Positions 55,038 to 64,000 of a DNA stretch of 64,000 nucleotides are shown in pieces. A model generated the notes under the pieces. It made no database searches. It was given only the letters and a program-made list of their open reading frames with translations, and was not told the DNA's origin. This DNA is from Deinococcus puniceus (GTDB lineage: Bacteria > Deinococcota > Deinococci > Deinococcales > Deinococcaceae), in contig NZ_CP011387.1 in NCBI RefSeq assembly GCF_001644565.1, positions 2,767,001 through 2,831,000 of the forward strand, given 5' to 3'. Position 1 is the first letter of the stretch. Each line of letters starts with the position of its first letter. The position numbers and the translations under genes were made by a program.

Positions 55038-56123
55038 TCAGGACAGCGGGCGGTGCTGATACAACTCCACCATGCGGCGCAGAAAGCGCAGGCCCGGTGT
55101 GAGGCTGTTGTGCTGCACCCACTCGTCTTCGCGGTGGGCATTGCCGCCCCGGTATACGCCCACTGCAATGGCAGGCAAGTCGTGTGGCACGGCGGCGTTG
55201 GCATCGGTGCTGCTGGAGGCAAGGCGCAGATCCATACGGCCTTCGCGGGCGGCTTCGTGGGCCATGTCTAGCAGGGGGCCGGAGCGCAAGTCACCGCCCG
55301 GACGGTCTCCGACACGCTCTAGACGCACATTGACGCCCGCTTCCCGCGCCGCGCTGTGCAGCACGCCCTGAGCGCGGGTATCGAGTTCGGCCAGAGCCTT
55401 GGCATCCAGCGAACGCAGATCAAGGAGCAGCTCGGCGTTGGCCGCAATAGAATTGACGCTGTTGCCGCCCGACGCGAGGCCCACATTCAGCGTGGTGCGC
55501 GGCGTATTGGGCCGGTGCAGGGCGTACAGGCCCGCGATGGCGAGGCCCAGCGCGTGCAGCGCACTCGGAGCCTGATCGCCCCACGAGTGGCCCCCCGGCC
55601 CGATAAACGTGGCCCGGTAGCGCCGCACGCCCACCGCCCGCGTGACCGCGATGCCCAAGTAGCCGTCTACCGCCACGAACGCGCCCAGCGAAGCCCGGTG
55701 TCGGGCCAGCAGATGCTTCGCGCCGCGCAGGTCTCCTAACCCTTCTTCTCCGACGTTGGCCGCCACCCACAGGGGCCGCCGCAGGGCCACCGGTTGCGCC
55801 GCGTACCCGGCCAGCAGCGCCGTGACCACCGCGAGGCTGGCGCTGTTGTCGCCCACCCCCGGCCCCACCAGCCGCGTTTTTTCGTCGCGCACGGTCACGT
55901 CGGTGCCTGCCGCGAACACCGTATCCAAATGGGCCGCCAGCAGCAGCGCGGGCTTTCCCTCGGTGCCGGGCGGCGTGATGCGGGTCAGGACATTGCCCAC
56001 TTCATCGCGCTCGCAGGCAAACCCCAATTCTTCCCACAGCTGGGTCATCAGATCGGCCCGCGCCCCCTCATCGAAGGTGGGGGCAGGCGTCTGCGCTATG
56101 CGCGGGAGGTACGACAGAGGCAT
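55038..56123 (-). CDS. M20/M42-like zinc aminopeptidase or deacylase
   Basis: 361 residues. ALLLAAHLDTVFAAGTDV (zinc His/Asp), GPGVGDNSASLAVVTAL (bridging Asp), WVAANVGEEGLGDLRGA (Glu pair), a lid domain with FIGPGGHSWGDQAPSALHAL and SSSTDANAAVPHDLPAIAVG near the end, as in PepT-type peptidases. The closing HREDEWVQHNSL carries the last zinc His. Start ATG 56123 is preferred to 56153, which lies in a low-information stretch. Cytoplasmic, no signal. Confidence 0.88.
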   Translation of the reverse strand: MPLSYLPRIAQTPAPTFDEGARADLMTQLWEELGFACERDEVGNVLTRITPPGTEGKPALLLAAHLDTVFAAGTDVTVRDEKTRLVGPGVGDNSASLAVVTALLAGYAAQPVALRRPLWVAANVGEEGLGDLRGAKHLLARHRASLGAFVAVDGYLGIAVTRAVGVRRYRATFIGPGGHSWGDQAPSALHALGLAIAGLYALHRPNTPRTTLNVGLASGGNSVNSIAANAELLLDLRSLDAKALAELDTRAQGVLHSAAREAGVNVRLERVGDRPGGDLRSGPLLDMAHEAAREGRMDLRLASSSTDANAAVPHDLPAIAVGVYRGGNAHREDEWVQHNSLTPGLRFLRRMVELYQHRPLS

Positions 56124-56153
56124 TAGGGGCGATTCTAGCGGGTGCGGGCGCAA

Positions 56154-56438
56154 AAACAGTAAGCCGCGTGGTCAGGCGTTGGGGGTTGCTTTAGATGTGG
56201 GAGCAGGGAAGGAAGGCGGGGAGGGTCAGGTTGAGATTCTGGGGAACCCCCCCAGTCTGCTGCGCAGCCAGCCCTCTTAAGGGGAACGCAACAGCTTGTG
56301 TCCCCACCTCTCCTGCGGAGCTTTGCAAGTCTAAGGGGGGGCGTTGCGTCAGCAACGGGGGGGTTCACCTTCCAACGTACCGCGCCAACGCAAGCAAAAC
56401 CCCCAACCACACGGGCTGGGGGCAAATGTGATTGGACT
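56154..56438. repeat. 285-base intergenic region with GC-rich dispersed block, copy 4
   Basis: Contains CAGTCTGCTGCGCAGCCAGC (about 56251-56270), then CTCTCCTGCGGAGCTTTGCA followed by AGTCTAAGGGGGGGCG (about 56307-56344). The core matches 39108-39195. No gene seen. Confidence 0.6.
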
Positions 56439-56864
56439 TTATCGGCGCAGCATCTTGCTGCCGATCATGGCGGCGAGGCCCACCAATCCGGCTTTCACCA
56501 TCGGGTTGCCGAGCATGCCGCCCTGACCGAACGCAGCTTCCAGCGGGCTGCGGCCATCTTGCGCTGGGGCCTGCGCGGTGCGGGTAAAGGCGTCGGCGAG
56601 GTCGTTGGGATCGTCGGCCCGCACGCTCTGCACGGGGTTGGCGTTGCTCTGCACAATCGCGTCGCCCATCTGCTGGCGCTGATCAGGGGTCATCTGAGAC
56701 ATGTAGCCGCGCAGCAATTCGTCGCGCTCCTGTGGGGAGGCGTTTTGCAGGTAATCCTGAATGTAGGCGGCGGCTTCCTGCGGGCTGACCACACCGTCGG
56801 CGTTGGTGTCGCGGGGATCAAGGCGGGCCATCTGCTCGTGACGGTCTTTTTGTTGAAAGAACAT
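56439..56864 (-). CDS. EF-hand-like protein with C-terminal membrane segment
   Basis: 141 residues. AGGAGGTTT 4 bases before ATG 56864 fixes the start; the frame opens at 56969. One EF-hand loop DTNADGVVSPQE (D-x-N-x-D-G plus E at position 12), in an ARLDPRDTNADGVVSP context. Then a helical part with SPQERDELLRGYMSQMTPDQ. The end has a weak hydrophobic segment (VKAGLVGLAAMIGSKML) and RR. Ca2+ binding is plausible. Role unknown. Confidence 0.75.
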   Translation of the reverse strand: MFFQQKDRHEQMARLDPRDTNADGVVSPQEAAAYIQDYLQNASPQERDELLRGYMSQMTPDQRQQMGDAIVQSNANPVQSVRADDPNDLADAFTRTAQAPAQDGRSPLEAAFGQGGMLGNPMVKAGLVGLAAMIGSKMLRR

Positions 56865-57136
56865 GGTGAAACCTCCTGAGGAAGTGCGGCGGCGTGGTCG
56901 GCAGGTTGCCGAGCGGCACGGCACCAACAAACTGTGTGCGCTCCTTACGCTACGGAGCCGCCCGGTCAAATGGGTGAGGAGACACTAAGTGTAGGCTTTA
57001 CAGCGCCTGAAGCTCGCGTGGGGTCGGCCAGCCGGAGACGGCGCACCTGCGCCAGTTCACCATCCCCGGCACAAGTGCTCAAAACTCAGTAAGAGGGACA
57101 ATTCGGCGCTCTGCACGGCGCTAGAGTGACAGGCGT

Positions 57137-58558
57137 ATGCGTTCTCTCGTCCTGATCGGTCATGGTTCCCACCTCAACGGCGAGTCGGCGGGCGCGGTCT
57201 ACCGGTACGCCGAACTGATTCGCGAGCGCGGCCTCTTTGATGAAGTGGTGGAAGGGTACTGGAAAGAAGAACCCTCTCTGCGGCAAGTGCTGAAAACTAC
57301 TGCCAGCACGGATGTTACGGTCATTCCCATGTTCATCAGCGAGGGGTATTTTACCGAAACGGTGATCCCGCGTGAGATGGGGTTAGGCCACCAAGGGCCA
57401 GTGCCGCCCGAAGGCGTAGCCCGCGTGCTGGGCGGCAAAACCGTGCGCTATACCCTGCCCTACGGCGTGCATTCCAGCATGGCCGACGTGATTCTGGAGC
57501 GGGCGCGGGAAGCCCTGCCCGATCTGGGCGATGAAGGCACGCCGCCCACCGCCTTGGTGGTGCTGGGCCACGGCACGACGCGCAACGAAAACAGCAACCG
57601 CGTGGTGTACGAAAACGCCGAGCGGCTGCGGCACACGGGCCTGTTTTCGGAAGTGGAAGCCCTGTTTTTGGATGAAGACCCCAAGGTGGGCCTCTGGCCG
57701 GAGCGGGTGCGTGCGCCGCGTGTGGTGGTGGTGCCCTTCTTTGCCTCCGAGGGCTGGCACACGCTGGAAACCATCCCCGAAGATATGGGCCTGACGGGGG
57801 CCGTGACCGTCTTTCCCCAGAACCCACACGGCACGCAGACCGTGTATTACGCCCGCCCAGTGGGCACGCACGCCCGCATTGCCGAAGTGATTTTGCAACT
57901 GGCCGAGGAAGCACGCGGCACGGGCGGACGCGGCGGCGACGAAGACCGGCTGCATGCCCAAGCGTGGGCCGCCTTTATGACGATGGCGCGGCGCGGGATG
58001 CGTGTGGGCGAAGTGATGATCACGCCGCAACTGGGCATGTTCGAGGTACGCCACGCCCTTGATGAGGGCATTCCCGGCGGCGACCTGACCACCACCGTGA
58101 CGCCCGAAGGCCTGCGCGACCACACCCGGCGCGACGAGGGCGGCCACCACCGCCCGGTGCATACCCTCCGCAATCTGCCGCGTGGCTGGCGTGCTGTGCT
58201 GAGCGAAACCGATTTGCCCCGCGCCATGCACGCGCTGTATCCGGCGATTGTGGAAGAAGGCTACGCGCACCAGCAACACGCGCTACGGGCCACGCCCTGG
58301 GCCACTACCGCCCGCCGCCAAACCGGGATTTATGCCAAGGTGCAAAAAGCCACGCCGGAACAGGTGGAGCATGTGGCCGAGGACGTGTGCAGCGGGTGCC
58401 TCCGCACGCGCCTGTGGGCCTCAGAGCAGTTGCCGCGCACCTTCTTCGACGGTGTACCGGGGGCCATTCCGTGCGCCGAAGCCTGCACCTACCTGGTGGC
58501 CGAAGTGCGCGAAGAAGTGAGTGGCAAGCGGGGGAGCGGGTCAGGGCATAGTCACTGA
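57137..58558 (+). CDS. CbiX-like chelatase with C-terminal Cys-cluster domain (DR2241 type)
   Basis: 473 residues. Two chelatase folds in tandem: [20 protein letters not shown] and [20 protein letters not shown], each with the metal-binding His (GHGS/GHGT), and [18 protein letters not shown] and [19 protein letters not shown] with further conserved residues. The C-terminal third (from about 280) has four Cys, CSGCLR and CAEAC, which fit an Fe-S cluster, as in DR2241 of D. radiodurans. It ends in a His-containing tail (SGHSH). Likely role: metal insertion into sirohydrochlorin (siroheme or cobalamin route). TAGAGT (57122-57127) is 9 bases before the ATG. Confidence 0.88.
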   Translation: MRSLVLIGHGSHLNGESAGAVYRYAELIRERGLFDEVVEGYWKEEPSLRQVLKTTASTDVTVIPMFISEGYFTETVIPREMGLGHQGPVPPEGVARVLGGKTVRYTLPYGVHSSMADVILERAREALPDLGDEGTPPTALVVLGHGTTRNENSNRVVYENAERLRHTGLFSEVEALFLDEDPKVGLWPERVRAPRVVVVPFFASEGWHTLETIPEDMGLTGAVTVFPQNPHGTQTVYYARPVGTHARIAEVILQLAEEARGTGGRGGDEDRLHAQAWAAFMTMARRGMRVGEVMITPQLGMFEVRHALDEGIPGGDLTTTVTPEGLRDHTRRDEGGHHRPVHTLRNLPRGWRAVLSETDLPRAMHALYPAIVEEGYAHQQHALRATPWATTARRQTGIYAKVQKATPEQVEHVAEDVCSGCLRTRLWASEQLPRTFFDGVPGAIPCAEACTYLVAEVREEVSGKRGSGSGHSH

Positions 58559-58633
58559 GCAGGAATAGACCGAAACTGTGGTCAGAACTGGAGAGGAGAG
58601 GCGCTGAGGAATTGGGCCCCTCCTCTCCCGGTT

Positions 58634-59131
58634 TTAGCCCAACTCGTGGTACTGGCCCCGGAAATACACCAGCGGATCGTCGTCGGTGTAGCGGGCGTAT
58701 TCCACGAAACCGAGGTACAACGTATGGTCGCCCGCCACGATCACTTCATGCTTGCGGCACACCAACTGGGCAATACAGCCGCCGATCAGGGGCAGGCCTT
58801 CATGCTCGAACCACGGCACACTTTCTTCGGGGCCGGGGCGTCCGGCAAAATGGTCGGAAAGGTGGCGCTGGGTGCTGCTCAGCAGATTCACGCCGAAGCG
58901 GGTGGTTCCTACGCGGCCCAAGACTTCGTGCATGTGGGCGCGGTGATCCACGCTGACCAAGATCAGCGGCGGCGTGAGGCTGACCGACACGAAGGCGCTG
59001 GCTGTCATGCCCCGGCGCTGCTGGCCGTCTAGCGTGGTAACGACGGTGACGCCGCTGGCAAATCGCCCCAGCGTCTGGCGGAATTCAAACGGCGTCAGGC
59101 CACCTTCGGCCTCTGCATTCGGAAGGGTCAT
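58634..59131 (-). CDS. Flavin reductase-like domain protein
   Basis: 165 residues. LTPFEFRQTLGRFASGVTVV, GMTASAFVSVSLTPPLILVS, TRFGVNLLSSTQRHLSDHFA and GDHTLYLGFVEYA are marks of the FMN-binding flavin reductase family (HpaC-like). It would supply reduced flavin to a monooxygenase, none of which is nearby. Ends near YFRGQYHELG as usual. ATG 59131 is directly before a conserved first helix. Confidence 0.92.
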   Translation of the reverse strand: MTLPNAEAEGGLTPFEFRQTLGRFASGVTVVTTLDGQQRRGMTASAFVSVSLTPPLILVSVDHRAHMHEVLGRVGTTRFGVNLLSSTQRHLSDHFAGRPGPEESVPWFEHEGLPLIGGCIAQLVCRKHEVIVAGDHTLYLGFVEYARYTDDDPLVYFRGQYHELG

Positions 59132-59176
59132 GGGGGGAGTGTAACGCGGCAGGCAGGTGAGTTTAAGAGGGGAAGC

Positions 59177-60853
59177 TCAGGGCTGAGCGGGTGTAACCAC
59201 GGGTGCAATCTTTGCAGGTGGCAGCGCCGGAACAGGTTGGAGATCGCGCACCAGCAGGTTGGGCAGGCGCACCACGCCGCGTGCAGGGATGGTATCCACC
59301 CAGCGCTGCCCACTCACGCGGATTTCGGTGCTGCCTGCCTTAAGGCCCGCAAAGCCGTAATACCCGTTGCCGTCGGTGAGAGAGCGGGCCACCACTTCGC
59401 CGCCTTGCAGGGCTTCTACCACGCGGTTGCCCAGCACCGGAACGCCCGTGACCCGGCCCAGCAACCCGCGTGTAGTGGGTGGGCTGGCGGCCCAGCGAGT
59501 GGGCACGTTCAGCGCGGCTCCGGGGGTGGTCAGTAGGGCGCGGATGACCTCTAGACCTTGCGCGGTGGTCGATTTTCCGCCGTACACGTCCACGGTGGGG
59601 GTGCGGTAGGAGTAGCCCACCCAGCCCAGCCCGGAATTCACGGCGCGGGCGGCCTGTGCCGCGATGACCGCTGGAGAATTCAGGTAGAGCGCCGTGCCCA
59701 CCGCCAGTTCGGCCTGACCGCCATCAGCGCGGGGGCGCATGGACGCGGCAAAAGCGTTCCAGCCGTCAAACCACGAGGCTTGGTCGGCCACGCCGTCGCG
59801 CTTGTAGTTCATCAGCACGTTCAGGTCGATCAGGCCGTCGCGCATCCACGTGGGCCAGTCTTGCAGCACGTCGTTGTAGGTGCGGGTGCGCCGGAACGAC
59901 ACCAGATCGCCCGCACGCGGCGGTTGCAGGTAGGTGATGGTGGCTGCACTGACCCATAGGTTGGAGCGCACGGCCTTCACTTCCAGCGCGGTGCGGCGCA
60001 CGAGGGCCGTGACCTGATCGCGCTTCCAGTCCAGCCACGCGGGATCGGCAGAGGCAGGAATGCCCGTGGCCCCGGTTTCGGCGTTGAAGCGGGCGATGAC
60101 TTTGGGATCGTAGCCCCAGACGCCGCCGTCGGGGTAACGGATTCGGTCTAGCTGAATGCCGTCTACGGCGTAGTTTTTGACCAGACTGACCACGCCCGCC
60201 ACCATGTAGTCGGCGGCGGCGGGAATGCCCGCGTCCAGCCACGCATCGCTGCCTTCCAAGTAGGTGCCGTCGGGGCGGCGGGAATACCACGACTGCGCCC
60301 CCATGTTCGGCCCGTGCGTGCGCGAAATATGCGCCGGATTGCTGTTGGGCACGGCAGCGTTGGCAACTCCGGTGACGCTGGCCCACGCGATCACGCGCAT
60401 ACCACGCGGCTTGGCCAGCCGGATCACGGCTTCCAGCGGGTCGAAGCCCGGTTGCAAGTCGGCGTCGGTGATGACGGGCAGGCTGGAGCGGCGGCACAGG
60501 CAATCGGCGCGGCGAATGGCCTGCACGAACAGGGTGTTGATGCCCATTTTGGCGGCGGCGTCCACCATGCGCCGCACCTGCGCCGAGGTTTTCAGGCCGG
60601 GCCCGAAGGCATCTATCCACAGCCCGCGCACGCCGACGCCTGCAGTTGGCGTGGGTTCGGCAGTCACCGGAACAGGCTGTTTGGGCGCGTCTGTAGGGAC
60701 AGTGAGGGGGCCAGCCGGGGAGACAGCGGGCAGAGCAGGCACGGGCGCTGGAGTTGCCGGGGGAACGGTCAGCGCCCCCTCGGCACTGGGCAGCACCAAC
60801 GCCAGAGAGAGGACAAGGGCGGCGGCGCGGCGCGGGAGTTGGAAGGGGGGCAT
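59177..60853 (-). CDS. GHL10-type glycoside hydrolase-like exported protein
   Basis: 558 residues. Signal peptide (AAALVLSLALVLPSAEG), a Pro/Ala/Val-rich linker (about 30-70), then the TIM-barrel of the YddW/GHL10 group: VRGLWIDAFGPGLKTSAQVR, INTLFVQAIRRADCLC, MRVIAWASVTG, GIQLDRIRYPD and LIDLNVLMNYKRD. The C-terminal part (from about 455) is a small carboxypeptidase-regulatory-like beta domain (ARSLTDGNGYYGFAGLKAGS). A role on cell wall or surface glycan is likely. Start ATG 60853 begins the signal peptide; the frame opens at 60949. Confidence 0.88.
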   Translation of the reverse strand: MPPFQLPRRAAALVLSLALVLPSAEGALTVPPATPAPVPALPAVSPAGPLTVPTDAPKQPVPVTAEPTPTAGVGVRGLWIDAFGPGLKTSAQVRRMVDAAAKMGINTLFVQAIRRADCLCRRSSLPVITDADLQPGFDPLEAVIRLAKPRGMRVIAWASVTGVANAAVPNSNPAHISRTHGPNMGAQSWYSRRPDGTYLEGSDAWLDAGIPAAADYMVAGVVSLVKNYAVDGIQLDRIRYPDGGVWGYDPKVIARFNAETGATGIPASADPAWLDWKRDQVTALVRRTALEVKAVRSNLWVSAATITYLQPPRAGDLVSFRRTRTYNDVLQDWPTWMRDGLIDLNVLMNYKRDGVADQASWFDGWNAFAASMRPRADGGQAELAVGTALYLNSPAVIAAQAARAVNSGLGWVGYSYRTPTVDVYGGKSTTAQGLEVIRALLTTPGAALNVPTRWAASPPTTRGLLGRVTGVPVLGNRVVEALQGGEVVARSLTDGNGYYGFAGLKAGSTEIRVSGQRWVDTIPARGVVRLPNLLVRDLQPVPALPPAKIAPVVTPAQP

Positions 60854-61006
60854 AGGTTCGGCGCTCAGGCTAGCGCACCGCTGCTGGGCAAGCATGAAGA
60901 GCCGGGGGTGTGCGCTCGGGGGGCGGCAGGACTGGACAGATTCCTGCACACGCCTTCTGAAGTTCCGTGATAGCTTACCGACAAGTCAATTACAGGAGGT
61001 AGTTCC

Positions 61007-61462
61007 ATGAAACGAATCGCATTGATGGCCGCCGTCAGCACCCTCGCCCTTTCCGCCTGCAACCAGCCCAACGTGGTGGGCACCAGCGTCAGCAAAAACT
61101 TTGCAGGTCAGCTGAACACCACGGCTGCGAGTGGCTACACTGCCGCCGCCGGAACGGCCGTGTACGTAGACGTGACGGGCGGAGACCGCCGCACTGTGCT
61201 GACGGCCACCGGCCTGAAAGCCAAAACCGACTACATCGCCCACTTTCACTCCAAGGGCACGGCCACCGGCAGCACCAACGACTGCACGTCGGGCGGCCCT
61301 GTGGTGGGCGGACTCATCGGCGGCGCTTCCTTTACCAGCGACGCCGACGGCAAGCTGACCATCAAGGGTTTTCAGGCCACCGCAGACCTGAAAGACGCCG
61401 CCTACATCAACATTCACGAGAGCGCCACGCCCAGCGTGATTCCTCTGTGCGCCGACATCTGA
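61007..61462 (+). CDS. Small lipoprotein with superoxide dismutase-like (Cu) fold
   Basis: 151 residues. AGGAGG 8 bases before the ATG. Lipobox LSAC (Cys 18). The rest is beta-rich: YTAAAGTAVYVDVTGGDRRT, TDYIAHFHSKGTATGSTNDC, then AAYINIHE. His in HFH and NIHE plus a Cys pair (NDC, PLC) recall copper/zinc superoxide dismutase-like and related copper domains. The first and last bases overlap a repeat: the stop codon TGA is the start of the MITE-like element. Function unproven. Confidence 0.75.
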   Translation: MKRIALMAAVSTLALSACNQPNVVGTSVSKNFAGQLNTTAASGYTAAAGTAVYVDVTGGDRRTVLTATGLKAKTDYIAHFHSKGTATGSTNDCTSGGPVVGGLIGGASFTSDADGKLTIKGFQATADLKDAAYINIHESATPSVIPLCADI

Positions 61463-61614
61463 TACGGATTCCGACTGAATCCTTCTCTTTTGAGATTCAA
61501 TCCGAGCGGACTGGCACAGCACGAAGTGAGCGAGTAGAAAAAAGTACGGGCTACGCGATATGGAGCCGCAAGCGGTGAAGTTCCGATTGTGGAGGAATCA
61601 AGCGGAGTCCGTAT
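61462..61614. repeat. 153-bp MITE-like element with terminal inverted repeats
   Basis: Left end ATACGGATTCCGACTGAATC, right end the inverse of ATACGGACTCCGCTTGATTC; 17 of 21 positions match. No coding capacity. It overlaps the last base of the lipoprotein stop codon and sits before the dnaX end. Similar small noncoding repeats are known in Deinococcus, but I cannot match a named family. Confidence 0.75.
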
Positions 61615-61684
61615 GAACCCGGCGAAGTAATGCACGAGCGGGAAGCAAGGCACACAGCCAAGCTTCCCGCTCCTCTTGCTGCGA

Positions 61685-64000
61685 TCAGACCTCGCCCACT
61701 TCCTCATCGTCGCCGTCGGTTTCCGCCACCACAGGCGCGGGGTTGCGGTTTTTACCTATTTCGCGCACGCGGCCCGAAAATCTGCCTTTTATTTCCTCGT
61801 ACATGGGGTGGGCACGGATGTCGGCAGGACGGCCAGACGCAGCCTTGAGGGGCGTGGCCTTCGGTTCTGGCGGCGTCAGCTTGAGCGCAGGGTCGGGGCG
61901 CGTCGTCGGGGCCGGGCGTTCGGGCATGAAGGAGGCGTAGGGCGCGTCGTCCAATGAGGGCGGAGCGGCGTTGGCCTGCGCCCTCGCAGCCTGAGCCGGA
62001 CTGTCCTGAAACTCGCCGCCCACATCGCCCCAGTCGGGTTCCTCGGTAATAGCCTCCACGATATACAGCTCGCGGCTGGCCCCCACAGGCGTGATTCTGT
62101 CGCCGCCTCCTGCATCGCTGGGCGCGGGCGGCGCATCGGCGGCGTGTTCGGCCTCCCAAGGCGCGGGAGAGGCGGTGGGCAGCGGCGCGGCGGCCACATC
62201 GTCGGGGCTGGAACGCTGCGGAGGACGCTGGGCCTGGGCGCGGGCTGGCGCGGGGGCAGCAGCGGGCGGTTCCATCGTGGCAACTGGGGCAGCACGGGGC
62301 GCGGAAGCCGGGGCCGGAGCTGAATTGACCGGGTCTATCGGCGCAAACTCTGGCCCCCGGTTGCTGCTGGCTGGGTTGCTAGGGGTTGGGTTGCTGGCCG
62401 GGCGCTGGCTGCGCGTGGGCTGGAAGGCGGGCACTTCGGAAGCGGGCGGAATGGCGGGCGTTGGAGTGGAGGCAGGAGCTTTGGCGCGGGCTGGAGCCGG
62501 AGTCGAAACAGCCTGAGCCACTGCGCCAGTGCCCATTGCCCCAGTATTTATTCCACCAGCGCCCATCTTCTGCCGCTTCGTGCCTTCCGGCGTCACCAAT
62601 TCAAACGCCACCGGGCCGAAGACCCGCAGCACCAGCGCGGCCAACTCATCGTATTTGCTCACCACTTGCTTGGCATGAAAAGCGTTCTTATCGTCGTAAG
62701 TCAGGCTGACAAATCCAGCTTCGGCATGCGTGCGGGCAGGCTTCAGAAAGGCCCGGAGTTGCATGCTGGCCTGCCGGGTCACCTCGGCCCAACTGCCCTG
62801 CAAGGCGGCTGGCGCGGGGGCCTCCAGATCGCCCGATTCCAAGTCATTGAGCGCCGCATTGACGGCTTCGCGCACAGGCGTCGGCCCCGGATTACGGCGC
62901 GCCCCCGGATCGAAGTCGGCCACCGCAGGGCCGGAAGCCGCCGCCCGCGCTCCGCCCGCTTTCAGGCCCGCCAATTCCTTTTCCAGACGGTTCAGGCGTT
63001 GGGTCACGTCGGTGGGAACGGCGGCAGAGGTTTGGGTGCGCCCCGCGTTGGCCCCAGCATTGCTGCCCCCAGCGTCGGCGGCCAACAGCGCGTGTGTGAG
63101 GGCGAGTTCTAGGCTCAGACCATCGGCGGAGCGGGCGAAGCGGGAATCTTGTTCATCGAGCGCGGCTTGCAGCTTCAGCAGCCGGGGCACGTCTGCGCCG
63201 TCCATCTTCTCGCCGCCCAAGCCCAGTTCGGCGTGCAGGGCCAGCCCGAAGGCGGCCACCAAGCCCTCGACTACCGTGCGGGCCGCGAATCCGTCGCGGT
63301 AAAGCTGGCCTGCGCCCTGAATCGCGCCGCCTGCATCGCCCAACATCAGGGCCGAGGCGATGCCGCGCACGCGCTCGCTGGGGGGCAAGCCCAATGCATC
63401 TTCTACCGCCGCCCGCGTGACCGCCGTGCCCGCCGCCAGCATCCGTTCCAGCAAGCTTTCGCCGTCGCGCATGGCTCCATCGGCCAAGCGCCCGATCAGG
63501 TGCAGGGCGTCCGCGTCGGCGTTCATGCCTTCCTTCTGGGCCAAACCTGCCAATTTCCCGGCAATTTCTTCAGGCGTCAGGCGGCGAAAACGGTAGTGCT
63601 GGCAGCGGCTCAGAATGGTGGGAATAATCTTTTCCGGCTCGGTGGTGGCCAGAATAAAAATAACGTGGCTGGGCGGCTCTTCCAGCGTTTTGAGCAGCGC
63701 GTTGAAGGCGTTGCGCGTCATCATGTGCGCTTCGTCGAGAATGTAGATTTTTTTGCCGCCACGCATGGCCGCGAGGCCCACCTTCTCGCGCAAATCGCGC
63801 ACGTCGTCTACCGAATTGTTGGAGGCCGCGTCGATTTCCAGCACGTCGGGATGGTTGCCGCTTCTGACGCTCAGGCACGATTCGCACTCGCCGCACGGCT
63901 TAGGCAGTGGCCCGGTGCAGTTGGCGGTCATGGCGATCAGGCGGGCGGTGGTGGTTTTGCCCACGCCGCGCGGCCCCGAAAACAAGTAAGCGTGCCCCAC
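61685..64000 (-). CDS. dnaX: DNA polymerase III subunit gamma/tau, 5' end outside window
   Basis: 771 residues visible. Reads through the window edge, so about 30 N-terminal residues are missing. Clamp-loader ATPase: SGPRGVGKTTTARLIA (Walker A), the zinc Cys set (ANCTGPLPKPCGECESC), YILDEAHMMT (Walker B), LATTEPEKI and the sensor SRCQHYRFRRL. Domain III follows, then a long Ala/Pro-rich disordered tau region (about 430-740) ending in GRFSGRVREIGKNRN. The ATPase loads the sliding clamp, and tau ties polymerase to DnaB helicase. Residues about 405-485 look like a tau domain. Confidence 0.95.
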   Translation of the reverse strand: MGHAYLFSGPRGVGKTTTARLIAMTANCTGPLPKPCGECESCLSVRSGNHPDVLEIDAASNNSVDDVRDLREKVGLAAMRGGKKIYILDEAHMMTRNAFNALLKTLEEPPSHVIFILATTEPEKIIPTILSRCQHYRFRRLTPEEIAGKLAGLAQKEGMNADADALHLIGRLADGAMRDGESLLERMLAAGTAVTRAAVEDALGLPPSERVRGIASALMLGDAGGAIQGAGQLYRDGFAARTVVEGLVAAFGLALHAELGLGGEKMDGADVPRLLKLQAALDEQDSRFARSADGLSLELALTHALLAADAGGSNAGANAGRTQTSAAVPTDVTQRLNRLEKELAGLKAGGARAAASGPAVADFDPGARRNPGPTPVREAVNAALNDLESGDLEAPAPAALQGSWAEVTRQASMQLRAFLKPARTHAEAGFVSLTYDDKNAFHAKQVVSKYDELAALVLRVFGPVAFELVTPEGTKRQKMGAGGINTGAMGTGAVAQAVSTPAPARAKAPASTPTPAIPPASEVPAFQPTRSQRPASNPTPSNPASSNRGPEFAPIDPVNSAPAPASAPRAAPVATMEPPAAAPAPARAQAQRPPQRSSPDDVAAAPLPTASPAPWEAEHAADAPPAPSDAGGGDRITPVGASRELYIVEAITEEPDWGDVGGEFQDSPAQAARAQANAAPPSLDDAPYASFMPERPAPTTRPDPALKLTPPEPKATPLKAASGRPADIRAHPMYEEIKGRFSGRVREIGKNRNPAPVVAETDGDDEEVGEV

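Noticed and set aside
63747..63753. A7 run in dnaX considered as the gamma/tau frameshift site
   Set aside because: It lies in the ATPase domain (GGKKIYIL), far before the position where gamma would end; no suitable slippery site seen near the gamma/tau boundary.

Overview
The window is a GC-rich bacterial chromosome segment that looks like Deinococcus. Pointers are the CbiX/DR2241-type chelatase, a RIO-type kinase, the gnd-zwf-opcA-pgl order, the minD-minE-rodA cluster, the yqeK-LCP-rsfS cluster, cdaA-cdaR, and many genes whose start codon sits 6-10 bases after a TANNNT hexamer (leaderless transcripts, common in Deinococcus). I name no species. Two genes are cut by the window edges: dnaG (3' part, left edge) and dnaX (missing its 5' end, right edge).

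Layout. 1-5.7 kb: dnaG end, a secreted protein, two tRNAs (Val-CAC and a CAU tRNA) with a TTGACA-17-TACACT promoter, glgA, a GNAT protein and a TrmJ-like RNA methyltransferase. 5.7-14.4 kb: an accessory island, AT-rich between about 9.9 and 14.1 kb, all on the minus strand except an IS630 transposase. It holds a C39-peptidase ABC exporter, its HlyD partner, two precursor peptides with double-glycine leaders plus a broken paralogue, a CPBP intramembrane protease, small membrane proteins, a LuxR-type single-domain regulator, and rearranged fragments of these. 14.5-22 kb: a NarL-type histidine kinase, an SRPBCC protein and the oxidative pentose phosphate cluster gnd-zwf-opcA-pgl. 22-30 kb: M16 protease, rodA, minE, minD, rimO, RIO1 kinase with a 39-residue upstream peptide. 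30-45 kb: beta-helix lipoprotein, NMT1-like binding protein, a repeat-rich RGG protein, S9 and M20 peptidases, a PIG-L deacetylase, three coupled double-GNAT genes, an arginase-like UPF0489 protein and a degenerate Nudix protein. 45-50 kb: rsfS, LCP protein and yqeK, then cdaR-cdaA (c-di-AMP synthesis). 50-64 kb: metallophosphoesterase, membrane and secreted proteins, S41 and M20-like peptidases, an EF-hand protein, the CbiX-like chelatase, a flavin reductase, a GHL10-type glycosidase, a small SOD-like lipoprotein and dnaX.

The most novel part is the island. Read on the minus strand, it looks like a peptide secretion (bacteriocin-like) system: a precursor with a GG leader is made, the C39 domain of the exporter would cut after GG during export, HlyD would bridge the envelope, and CPBP or small membrane proteins could give immunity. 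It is decaying or being reshuffled: IS630 separates the exporter from its start, a 190-bp direct repeat and a 107-bp inverted repeat mark duplications, one precursor paralogue has lost its leader, and a C39 fragment is fused in frame to a LuxR fragment.

Intergenic DNA elsewhere carries three dispersed repeat types: arrays of a CTTAGACC-like octamer, GC-rich palindromic blocks with CTGCGGAGCT cores, and one 153-bp MITE-like element with 21-bp terminal inverted repeats.
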